A stretch of 64,000 nt of DNA from contig NC_012991.1 in assembly GCF_000026365.1 (NCBI RefSeq), positions 620,001 to 684,000 of the forward strand. Reading direction: 5' to 3'. The DNA is from Zygosaccharomyces rouxii. Taxonomy: Eukaryota; Ascomycota; Saccharomycetes; Saccharomycetales; Saccharomycetaceae. The notes under the pieces were generated by a model. It was given only the letters and a program-made list of their open reading frames with translations. It was not told the origin of the DNA and made no database searches. Of this stretch, positions 18,323-26,894 are shown piece after piece; within the stretch, counting starts at the first letter, position 1, and every line of letters begins with the position of its first letter. Both the position numbers and the translations under genes were made by a program.

Positions 18323-19420
18323 GGAATTTATGATGATGACCATTGTACTTAAGAATAAAAATATAAAACTATATTAAATACGAATAAATGACATTGTTTT
18401 GTTTAGGGAAAATGACATCAGAAATTCTGTGTAACAACTTGCGAAAATAAAGTTTTGTTTCTAGAAAGAAACTTTCAGATGAAGTGTGGTTCCGACTCCT
18501 AAAAATTAAATTTCTCGCCAACTCATAGTGGAAAGGAATCGAACTCGAAATGTCTTGTGAAGACTTGTAAAAGTTTACCATAAGCACGCACATATATATT
18601 TATACTTCTTATGAACCGTTTGTTGCAGTTATGCCCAATCAATCACTAAGAATGCTGCACCTGTAGCAGACGTCTCCAACTGAGGACTCCTCCCATGCTC
18701 ATCATTTCAAAAATTTTTTGTTGTGGTTAACCTGTTTACACAGTACATAACCCGTGCAGCCGCCGAGGGCCTTGCATAACCGCCATTATCACGAAAGGGT
18801 TTCTTGAACGCCTCCAACCATACATATATAAACAGATGGGAAACCCGAAAACTTTCCCAGAATTCTCTTTCCTCTCCCCCCATCCTTTCATCCTCAACTC
18901 CTTCCTACCGAGCCGCCGATATTAACGCCGTACTTCCTACTACTCCTCTGCCTTTTGTCTCCATCCCGGAACCATCCTCCTCCCTCCCTACTATTTCCGA
19001 GGTCGTTACTAGAGCAACCGATAACCCCGTTCGATTTCTCCTACTGCGTGTTTTTCTGCGCCCTCTGTTTACTGCGAGGTTCTCTGAGGAAAACATTCTG
19101 GGATGACTCATCCGGAAATCGTCCTCCGCTTTTTTTTTTTTCAGAGAGCTTGGCGGCTTCCCCCACGATCTTTTCTTGAGTGGAAAAGTTTCGCTTATTT
19201 CGGCCCGTCGGGAATTAAAGTTCTCGCGCGACCGGAGGTTCCATTCTGCCTCTACCGGAGCCACGCGATGAGTACCCCAGTCATTATATATATGGAGGTG
19301 AAAAAAAAATGAACAAATGAGTCTATTGATGGTTGAATCATTTACTACTTCTTGTCTCACTACTGCTGCTGACGACAACATAGAATCATTCATCGCTAGT
19401 CATAATAACCAAGATAGAAG
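18323..19420. other. 1.1-kb intergenic region, PFK1 to PEX21
   Basis: The longest gene-free stretch. After the PFK1 stop comes a hairpin (AAAGTTT 18449-18455 pairing with AAACTTT 18469-18475, enclosing palindrome TTTCTAGAAA) and a tRNA-Val(CAC)-like relic on the minus strand (about 18500-18590). Bases 18838-19180 are pyrimidine-rich and GC-richer than average, so frames stay open by chance on both strands (18905-19393 minus, ATG-started, 162 codons; 18804-19106 plus, no ATG). None is recognisable. The PEX21 promoter lies in the right part. Confidence 0.6.
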
Positions 19421-20236
19421 ATGTCTGCTTGCCAAGCTAATCCTCTAACGCAGTTCGTCACTAAAGGTGAGCAACACCCTGGATTTATACATAGATTCAG
19501 TCATGAGAATAGTAACCAACATCAGTTACACATAAATGCACCTGAGGGTGTATTTTTATATGGCCAGGATGTTGCTGCAGGTAACAGATTTATGGGCGGA
19601 ATACATCAAGGTCCTGCTCCTATCACTACCGCCGTTCCAGTAGTACCACCAGTACAACAACAGCAACAACTTCATCACCAACAAGTGCAACGAGAACAAC
19701 AAGCACTGCATCAGAGTAGTGGCAACGGTAGTTGGCTTTCTCAGTTTCATTCTATGAAGATAGAAGACCCACTAGAGTTTTCACAAGATTACAAAAAAAT
19801 GTACAGCTCATATGAGAAGTCAACAGCACCTATGGTACGGTTTCCTATGACTACTTACCAGCCTAATTATAACATGATTTCAAGAGATGTAACCAAAAGA
19901 GAGGTGCCGGGAGAGAAGCAGGATGCATTTGCGGCTGAATTTAACGCCTTGGAAAAAGAATTAGAAGATGTTGAAAAGAAAAGACCTATTTTCGATCAAG
20001 AACAAGAAGAATTTCAAAAACTCGCCAACGAAATTGTAGACTCATGTTCAACTAGCCCTTCAACGAAACTGAGGAGTTCTAAATTCATGGGGTTGATGAA
20101 AGGTATTGGAGAAGGATCTGTGACTTTGAACAAACAAAAATCCAAACATGCTACCGAATTGCATTCTCCTTATACGGAGCAAAGAGTTGGTAATGAATAT
20201 TTCCCTGTAAAGGATAGCACTTTGCATTACGAGTAA
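19421..20236 (+). CDS. PEX21/PEX18: Peroxisomal import co-receptor Pex21/Pex18
   Basis: A 271-residue soluble protein, the single-copy counterpart of PEX18 (283 aa) and PEX21 (288 aa). These bind the receptor Pex7 and deliver PTS2 proteins to peroxisomes. Family features seen: a conserved Cys near the N-terminus (Cys4, the monoubiquitination site needed for receptor recycling in Pex18/Pex20), one WxxxF motif (WLSQF, 105-109) for docking, Q/H-rich linkers, and an acidic helical C-terminal half (FAAEFNALEKELEDVE) in the Pex7-binding region. The neighbours decide the identity: PFK1 upstream as for PEX21, TDA11 and KEL downstream as for PEX18 (YHR160C-158C). Confidence 0.85.
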   Translation: MSACQANPLTQFVTKGEQHPGFIHRFSHENSNQHQLHINAPEGVFLYGQDVAAGNRFMGGIHQGPAPITTAVPVVPPVQQQQQLHHQQVQREQQALHQSSGNGSWLSQFHSMKIEDPLEFSQDYKKMYSSYEKSTAPMVRFPMTTYQPNYNMISRDVTKREVPGEKQDAFAAEFNALEKELEDVEKKRPIFDQEQEEFQKLANEIVDSCSTSPSTKLRSSKFMGLMKGIGEGSVTLNKQKSKHATELHSPYTEQRVGNEYFPVKDSTLHYE

Positions 20237-20353
20237 TGACTAACGGACTTATACTCGAAGGTTTTTTTAGATAGAATGCTTACAATTTGTGTTTTATATG
20301 GATAATCATTATAAGTTGTATGTAACGAAAGCTTTTAATTATTAATTTTGATC

Positions 20354-20957
20354 TTATTTTTGAAAATCTGTCATTTCAACTGGATCTCTTGTCTTCTTTG
20401 CAGTTTTAAACTCTTTGATGCCATTATCATTCTTTGCTGACCCTGCAATCGTTCTCTGCGGCGTTTCTTCCTCTTCTTCAATACCCAGAAGTCCAGTTTT
20501 AACATCGTTGAAAAAACTCCAAAGATTTTTATTATTTCCGTCATTATTATTATTATTATTACTACTATCATTATTATTATTATTATCGTCATGACCATTC
20601 TTATTATTGCTGGTGTTGTTAGTGTTATTATTAATTTTGTTATCATTATTATCAGTGTTATTAACATTAGATTGACTATTGGAAGTTGGAATCTCTACCT
20701 GTGGCTGTCGCAGTTGACTATTCTGTACGGCTGCTGCCCCCTCATAAGGTTCAGGTTGCATAATTTTATCCTCTGGTGTATCATCCCAACGTAAGCTTCT
20801 TTCCAGTTCATGCTGTATAATTTGATCAAATTGGTTGAAAAATGCCAAAGGTTTAGACCAAACTGAACTTGATCCTGTACCTGAACCCTTACCTCGTGAC
20901 TTATCCCTGGTGTGTTCCTCTCGCTTTTTACTATGTGGTTGTAAGTGATGCTGCTGC

Positions 20958-20989
<32 letters not shown>

Positions 20990-21622
20990 ATGCTGTGAAT
21001 TTATCTGCAAATCATTCGAAACTTGTGATTTCAACTCTTTCAACTCTTCTACCCTCTTCTGGTAAGACTGTTCCTCTAACTGTAACTGCTTTTTCAACTC
21101 TTCAATGCGACGTTTTGATTCCAATAGCTCTAATTCCTTATTCGCCAAGTTCTGCAAAGATACATCGAACGTACTATCCAGGCTTAGAGACTGTGAACTA
21201 CTGCGAGAATGCATAGACGCACCACTAGTGGACCTCTGTCTGTTAAACGATCCGCTTGGCGAACCACCGTTAGACCGCCAACTAGGACCACTTTTGTCGG
21301 GTGTCTGTGGTGCCACAATCGGCTGTAAAAGCGATTTCCTCTTGTGTATCGTACTTGACCTTGAAGTTCTTCTAGTTATAGGCAATGAACCACCAGTACT
21401 GTGATCCTTTAGAGGATGATCTTGATAATTCAATTTCTTAGGGGTAAACTGCTTCATTTTCATCTCTTTCCTCGACAACACTTCTCCTGATGGTGATTTT
21501 GGTGAACTAGTACTATCATTACTTGAGCCTGGAGACGATACATTTATCGTAGTATTCCTGGTACTGGTGTCCACATGCAACTCCTTGTCAGTTGCTTCAA
21601 CAAATTCGTCAAACTTATTCAT
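20354..21622 (-). CDS. TDA11: Tda11-like protein of unknown function, N/Q-rich
   Basis: A 422-residue protein named from its place between PEX18/21 and KEL1/2, as TDA11 (YHR159W, 504 aa) lies between YHR160C and YHR158C. The N-terminal ~180 residues are Ser/Thr/Pro-rich with several S/T-P sites, suggesting phosphorylation. A coiled coil follows (about 165-210, LANKELELLESKRRIEELKKQ), then a polyglutamine run with His, then an Asn/Asp tract rich in Asn homopolymer at about 305-360. The C-terminus is short and charged. S. cerevisiae Tda11 localises to the cytoplasm and its role is unknown. The poly-N region looks prion-like. Gene call firm, function unknown. Confidence 0.8.
20530..20680. repeat. 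Trinucleotide (ATT/AAT) repeat tract encoding poly-Asn
   Basis: Runs of TTATTATTA on the plus strand encode Asn homopolymers in TDA11, interrupted by Asp, Ser and Lys codons. A second trinucleotide run (CTG/TTG, about 20948-20992) encodes poly-Gln. Such runs are length-variable between strains. Confidence 0.8.
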
Positions 21623-21987
21623 AAGGAGAATAAAGAAAAAGCTCTAACACAGCAAAACCAATTCAATTCACCACAATCAAACAATTGAATAAAGTTCTCT
21701 GACGCTCTCAATTCCAATGATGATTACTTGTTATCGGTTCACTAGCTCTTTGGTTGACTGATATTTCATGATCATCACGAACGAAAGCAGTCCACTATCT
21801 ATTTTAAATTTCAAGCAGATCTTCTTAAAGATCAACAATCCTAATTTTAAACACTGTTTTGAGCTTTTAAATAGGCTCGATTGAAGTATTTTAAAGGTGA
21901 TCCATTCGGAAGATTTTAAAGTTTGGAAGTGATCCATTCAACTACTTTCTCCCTGCATTTTCAACGTCTTAATTGTACAGTAAGAAA
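21623..21987. other. Divergent promoter, TDA11 and KEL1/2
   Basis: 365 bp. A perfect 11-bp direct repeat GTGATCCATTC occurs at 21897-21907 and 21929-21939, each beside TTTTAAA. No gene is supported; the 68-codon frame at 21731-21937 is a product of this repeat. Confidence 0.6.
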
Positions 21988-24900
21988 ATGGCTCCTTTCA
22001 AATTTGCCAAAAAATTGACAAAGGATAAGAAACCTAATAATTCCAATCCCACCTCTAATCACGTCCAGGGGACTCCACCTAAAGCACCTAGAGCATCTCA
22101 ATCAAGTCAAAATGATGGCAGCACTGGTTCACAGAGTACTCATAATGGATCTAGTGGATCTCATGATCAAAATCAACACCAGTTTCATATGCAGAATTCG
22201 CCAAATATGAAAGGTCAATTGAACAATCCATTACCTCCACCACCTCCACAAAATCAGCAACATGGTCTACAACAGTCTCATCAACAGCAACAGCCGCTAC
22301 ATCATATGTCCAATCCTCAATCTCGCGTGTTTCCTTCACCTGCCCAACAACGTAACGTATCAGGAGCATCTACTTCATTACCACAACATCAGAAGGAATA
22401 TACACCTTGGAATAGAGTTAAATTACAGAATTCACCTTTCCCACGCTATAGACACGTTGCGTCTTCCAATTGTTCAGAGGATAACAGCCTTTATGTAATT
22501 GGGGGTTTACATGATCAAAGTGTTTATGGTGATACTTGGATAATATCTACAAATGACAATGGAACTCAATTCCAGTCCAAGACCGTGGAGATTAGTGAAA
22601 CCACTCCCCCACCTCGTGTAGGACATGCTGCCACTCTGTGTGGGAATGCATTCGTGTTATTTGGTGGTGATACTCATAAAGTCAATAGTGAAGGTCTTAT
22701 GGATGACGATCTTTACCTTTTCAATGTAAATTCCTACAAATGGACTATTCCACATCCAATTGGTCCACGCCCCTTGGGTCGTTATGGTCACAAAATTTCC
22801 ATTATGGCAGCCAATCAAATGAAGACGAAACTGTATTTATTTGGTGGTCAATTCGATGACACTTATTTCAACGATTTAGCAGTTTTCGATTTATCCTCAT
22901 TTAGGAGACCTGATTCTCATTGGGAATTCTTAAAACCAACAACTTTTTCACCACCACCACTAACTAATCACACGATGATTTCATATGATAATCACCTTTG
23001 GGTTTTTGGTGGTGATACATTACAAGGTTTAATCAACCAAGTTTTCAAATATGATGTTGCTAATAATGATTGGTCCATTGCAGAGACGACTGGTACTAAA
23101 CCACCTCCAATGCAAGAGCATGCTGCCGTTGTCTACAAACATGTAATGGTTGTCGTGGGTGGTAAAGATGAACATGACACTTATCTGAATAGTGTTTATT
23201 TCCTCAATTTAAAGACTCACGAATGGTTTAAGCTCCCTACTTTCAAGGCTGGCATTCCTCAGGGTCGCTCTGGCCATTCTTTAACTCTTTTAAACAACGA
23301 CAAGTTGCTAATTATGGGTGGTGACAAGTTTGATTATGCACGTCCAGGAGAATATGATTTAAACACTTCAACTACTGATATGGGTAAGGGTACCTTATTA
23401 TACACTTTGGACTTATCTCGTATTGAAGAAATATGTCCTGGTGTATTGAAAACAACTGAAAGACAGGCTGCTACTTTTGTACCTGTAACTCCACCAATTA
23501 ATCCTCAACAACAAGCTAAATTATCACAACCTCCACAACCAAACATTTTAACTCCTTACTTACAAGAGGGACAACTGACTCCAAATGATAATAGAGTACC
23601 ATCACAACCAAAACAGTTGACTCCAAGTAAAGTACCCCATGCACCTTTTGATAATGAGGCCCGTGAAAGGTTCAATCAATTTTCCAACCCACCACACCAA
23701 TATTCACAACAACAACCTCCATTTCATCAACCAGTACCAAGACAGACACCACAATCACACCAACAACAATTCGCAGGCTCTAGTCAATTTACACCTCAAC
23801 GGAACTCTCCTCAATACACACCTCAACAGCAACCGCACGGTCAACCACAACATCCATATTATAAAAAGGGCCATGCGCGCCAACCATCAGATCTTAAAAA
23901 ACCAGTTTCACCAATTCCAGAATTAGAACGTACAAAATCCAATAACAATGAGGATGGTCCCAGAGTTGCTTCTATGGGTAGTGGACCTAGTGGACCTAGT
24001 GGACTCGGCGGACCTAGTGGACTCGGCGGACCTAGTGGACTCGGCGGGCCTAGTGGACACGGAGGACCTGGTGGAACTGGTGCACCCAGCGGACCTAGTG
24101 GACTCAACGGACCTACTGGCTTTGATGGACCTGTTGGTATTAAGGGACCTTCTGGCTCTGATGGACCTGCTGACATTGAGAAGCCTGCTAACATTGAGAA
24201 GCCTGCTAACATTGAGAAGCCTGCTAACATTGAGAAGCCTGCTAACATTGAGAAGCCTGCTGACATTGAGAAGCCTGCTAACACTGAGAAGCCTGCTAAC
24301 ACTGAGAAGCCTGCTGACATTGAGAGGCCTGCTGACACTGAGAGATCTGCTGACATCGAGAGATCTGCTGACATCGAGAGATCTATTGATACTAATGGAA
24401 CTCAAGAAAACAAAAGCAGACCTGATAGCATGGCAGGAGAGGTTGGTATTGCCACGGTTGCAAGCTCTCCCTTGAAGGGCGATGTTAAATTGGAAAATAG
24501 TGATCAAACTTCTGCATACTCGTCTCATGAAAACTATTATGAGGACAGGGAACATTTATCCTTCAGAGGTACGGAAAATGGTCTGAGTGAACCTGTAGAG
24601 ATAACCAAACGAGACAGTGCATCCAGCACAACACTTACCAAGGGTGATATTACTGCCTCTAATGGATCTGGCCAGAATAAACCGTTCGGTGTGGGTCCAC
24701 CGCCAGCGATCCCTAGTACCCATCCAATGAATCCTTCTGGTTCCAGTGCTTCTAATGCAGCAACTGTTAATGGTTCCGATTTCGATATGAGCAGAATGTC
24801 ATCAAAGGAAACCGTTAACAAAGAAGTAATCCACCGTCTACGTTCTCAATTGGAAGAACTCAGAATCATTACCGAGGACAAAGCTCTTCAAGCTAGCGAG

Positions 24901-25869
24901 CATATCAAAGAATTGGAAGTCGAAGTACAAAGATTAAGGAATGAACCTTCAAGAGATATCAAAACTGCCGATTTTATCAAATTGCAATCGCATTGTGATG
25001 TTATGGAGGCAAACCATAATTTGATGGAAGAGAGAATTCATGAATTAGAAAATATGTTAACTGCCAAATTCGCTGATACTGAAGTCTTGAACAAGATTAT
25101 CAGAGTGCAATCTAGTAAATTGGACGACTTAGAACAAGAGATCCCATTCCAGGAACAATTGCAAGAATTACAGACCAGATACGATAATCTAGCTGCTGAA
25201 AATGAATCCTTGAAAACTAAATTAGCAGGATCAGAAACCGAATTCAGACAGTCTGTTAAACAATATTCATTACAGTTGAACAACTTTATGGAACAATGGA
25301 GAGAACATAATCCTCTCAGGGAGACCGGTGAATTAGATGCTGACGGAAGACCCAAACGTGAATTGGTGCCAGGTGGTAGTTATCATGAAGCAGCAATGCA
25401 AAAGTTACAACAGAGACTCGATGATCTATTACAAACAAATGAAGAATTAACACAATCTCGTCACAAATTAACAGATGACCACCGTGAGTTGACCACCAAA
25501 CATGGTGAATTAAACGAAAATCTGGAGGCTCGTCAAAGGGAATTAGAAGAGATTCAAAGCAACTACCAAGAAGTATTGAACTCTGCTAATAACTCTAGCA
25601 AAGCCCTTGAAATGTCACAGAGTGAATTGGATAAATATAAACAAATCAACAAAAAATTACAAAACGAATTAGATGAATTGAGATTTGTTCGTGAACCATC
25701 CACCGGCAATGACTCCGCAAGTAACATCGGAATTGCTGGTAACAACCACTACAGCATGAAAATCAACGACCTCAAGGCTGAACTGTATATTTTCAAACAG
25801 GAAAGGGACAATCTTAAGGACGAAGTGTTGCAATTAAAGAAAAAACTATTAAGCATGGGTGAGCAATAA
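21988..25869 (+). CDS. KEL1/KEL2: Kelch-repeat cell-polarity protein Kel1/Kel2
   Basis: A 1293-residue protein ancestral to KEL1 (1164 aa) and KEL2 (882 aa). The start MAPFKFAKKLT matches MAGFSFAKKF of Kel1; a TTG further upstream is ignored. Order: Q/H/P-rich N-terminus (1-135); Kelch beta-propeller (about 138-478) with repeated GG-Y-W blades (LYVIGGLHD, FVLFGGDTH, LYLFGGQFD, LWVFGGDTL, MVVVGGKDE, LLIMGGDKF); disordered P/Q region; Gly-Pro-Ser triplets (about 664-728); Glu-Lys-Pro-Ala hexapeptides (about 727-796); long coiled coil (about 937-1293). In S. cerevisiae it sits at sites of polarised growth, binds Bud14 and formins, and helps control mitotic exit and cell fusion. The repeats make it longer than either yeast paralogue. 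Confidence 0.95.
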   Translation: MAPFKFAKKLTKDKKPNNSNPTSNHVQGTPPKAPRASQSSQNDGSTGSQSTHNGSSGSHDQNQHQFHMQNSPNMKGQLNNPLPPPPPQNQQHGLQQSHQQQQPLHHMSNPQSRVFPSPAQQRNVSGASTSLPQHQKEYTPWNRVKLQNSPFPRYRHVASSNCSEDNSLYVIGGLHDQSVYGDTWIISTNDNGTQFQSKTVEISETTPPPRVGHAATLCGNAFVLFGGDTHKVNSEGLMDDDLYLFNVNSYKWTIPHPIGPRPLGRYGHKISIMAANQMKTKLYLFGGQFDDTYFNDLAVFDLSSFRRPDSHWEFLKPTTFSPPPLTNHTMISYDNHLWVFGGDTLQGLINQVFKYDVANNDWSIAETTGTKPPPMQEHAAVVYKHVMVVVGGKDEHDTYLNSVYFLNLKTHEWFKLPTFKAGIPQGRSGHSLTLLNNDKLLIMGGDKFDYARPGEYDLNTSTTDMGKGTLLYTLDLSRIEEICPGVLKTTERQAATFVPVTPPINPQQQAKLSQPPQPNILTPYLQEGQLTPNDNRVPSQPKQLTPSKVPHAPFDNEARERFNQFSNPPHQYSQQQPPFHQPVPRQTPQSHQQQFAGSSQFTPQRNSPQYTPQQQPHGQPQHPYYKKGHARQPSDLKKPVSPIPELERTKSNNNEDGPRVASMGSGPSGPSGLGGPSGLGGPSGLGGPSGHGGPGGTGAPSGPSGLNGPTGFDGPVGIKGPSGSDGPADIEKPANIEKPANIEKPANIEKPANIEKPADIEKPANTEKPANTEKPADIERPADTERSADIERSADIERSIDTNGTQENKSRPDSMAGEVGIATVASSPLKGDVKLENSDQTSAYSSHENYYEDREHLSFRGTENGLSEPVEITKRDSASSTTLTKGDITASNGSGQNKPFGVGPPPAIPSTHPMNPSGSSASNAATVNGSDFDMSRMSSKETVNKEVIHRLRSQLEELRIITEDKALQASEHIKELEVEVQRLRNEPSRDIKTADFIKLQSHCDVMEANHNLMEERIHELENMLTAKFADTEVLNKIIRVQSSKLDDLEQEIPFQEQLQELQTRYDNLAAENESLKTKLAGSETEFRQSVKQYSLQLNNFMEQWREHNPLRETGELDADGRPKRELVPGGSYHEAAMQKLQQRLDDLLQTNEELTQSRHKLTDDHRELTTKHGELNENLEARQRELEEIQSNYQEVLNSANNSSKALEMSQSELDKYKQINKKLQNELDELRFVREPSTGNDSASNIGIAGNNHYSMKINDLKAELYIFKQERDNLKDEVLQLKKKLLSMGEQ
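23980..24390 (+). repeat. Tandem repeats inside KEL: 9-21-bp Gly-Pro-Ser units and 18-bp hexapeptide units
   Basis: From about 23980 to 24166 collagen-like G-P-x and GPSGLG units repeat. From about 24169 to 24387 an 18-bp unit (I/T-E-K/R-P/S-A-N/D) repeats about twelve times, near-identical in the middle and drifting at the right end (KPAN to RPAD to RSAD). The period is a multiple of three, so length change keeps the frame. Confidence 0.9.
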
Positions 25870-25898
25870 AATTTCCAATAGTGAAATTAAAAAGGAGG

Positions 25899-25929
25899 GA
25901 ATATATATACATATATATATATATATATT
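25899..25929. repeat. AT dinucleotide tract after KEL
   Basis: An interrupted run of about 30 bp of alternating AT, 30 bp past the KEL stop. TATATA is the yeast 3'-end efficiency element, so this may help polyadenylation. Confidence 0.6.
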
Positions 25930-26016
25930 TATGCATGTGCATATGTTGTGTAAATGCGTTGTAGTATGTATGTGTTAATTTATGCTAAGTTGAAGGCAGA
26001 CACCGTAATAAGTAGA

Positions 26017-26541
26017 TTAGAAGTTCACAGCAGATGGCGGACTACTAACCCGGTGGAATTCATCTGATTGTAAAAGCTCGGGCTCGGGCTCAGGGTCTTG
26101 CGACGCTTGCTGCCTTTCTGATTCTAGTATAGTCATGGAAGGATCCCATAGCACATTGGTATCGTCATTCTCCATTGTGACCATGTTTATATCCTCAGAT
26201 ACAATTAGCTCCGATGGGAACTCCTGTTGGCTCCATAGTAAGTCTTGCGAAAGCACCTCAAGAGTGGAACCCTCCATTATAGAATTCTCTAATTCATGAC
26301 AGTGCCTTTTGTACACACCATCCTCTACTTTTTCGTCTTCACCCATTCTTTTCCCACATCCTAGCTCTCCCTTGATCCGCTCAAAGCTGTCTTCGTCTAT
26401 AGAATCTACCTGGTTAGATAGACCAAATTTGCTTCTGACACTGTTACGGATACCGTACTTCTGGCAGAAATCATCTACACAGACAACTACATACTTGTGA
26501 TACTCTTGACGATCCGGGAGCTGATCTTGCTGATCATACAT
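26017..26541 (-). CDS. REC104: Candidate meiotic recombination protein Rec104
   Basis: A 174-residue acidic protein assigned by size and place: REC104 (YHR157W, 182 aa) adjoins KEL1 (YHR158C) in the same convergent arrangement as here. The N-terminal ~60 residues (HKYVVVCVDDFCQKYGIRN, then KFGLSNQVDSIDEDSFERI) appear the most conserved-like part; the rest is Glu/Ser-rich and probably disordered. In S. cerevisiae Rec104 forms a complex with Rec102 that supports Spo11 in making meiotic double-strand breaks, and it diverges very fast. That speed limits confidence in the name. The ORF is ATG-started, and the KEL 3' end is about 150 bp away. Confidence 0.6.
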   Translation of the reverse strand: MYDQQDQLPDRQEYHKYVVVCVDDFCQKYGIRNSVRSKFGLSNQVDSIDEDSFERIKGELGCGKRMGEDEKVEDGVYKRHCHELENSIMEGSTLEVLSQDLLWSQQEFPSELIVSEDINMVTMENDDTNVLWDPSMTILESERQQASQDPEPEPELLQSDEFHRVSSPPSAVNF

Positions 26542-26894
26542 TTCCTACGAGGGTTATCGGTAAAGGGGAAAGAATGGACCCTTAATCTTTCACTTGTGCT
26601 ATAAGCACCGGAGTTCTCGACCGATCTCTCGTCAAGTGGCCAAATTCTTTGAATCTGGATTTCCCCCTGGGTTTAGAAACTTGCTAATCCTTTAAATACG
26701 TACGAGTAAACTAAACGGAAGTCACCTTAGAGTTTATTTACACCCGTGAGGCTTTGAAGTGCAAAAAAGGGTTCAAATCGATTTTGTATAGAGAAACAAT
26801 ACAAAGTATTAACTCAAGTCATCAATATTGTTATATTTCTCTTCTATATCTCCGTAATACGCCCTGATTTAATCGCCAACAGGAGTAAGGTAAT
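26542..26894. other. Divergent promoter, REC104 and YGR237C-like gene
   Basis: 353 bp with no supported gene. No meiosis-specific URS1 core (GGCGGC) was found by eye on either strand. Confidence 0.5.

Noticed and set aside
18905..19393. 162-codon ATG-started minus-strand frame upstream of PEX21 as a gene
   Set aside because: No recognisable homology, composition explained by a C/T-rich stretch, overlaps the PEX21 promoter. Kept only as an observation.
23859..24555. Three long frames (171-210 codons) on both strands over the KEL repeats
   Set aside because: Their period equals the KEL hexapeptide and triplet repeats; repeats whose length is a multiple of three keep every frame open. Only the KEL frame continues into conserved domains.
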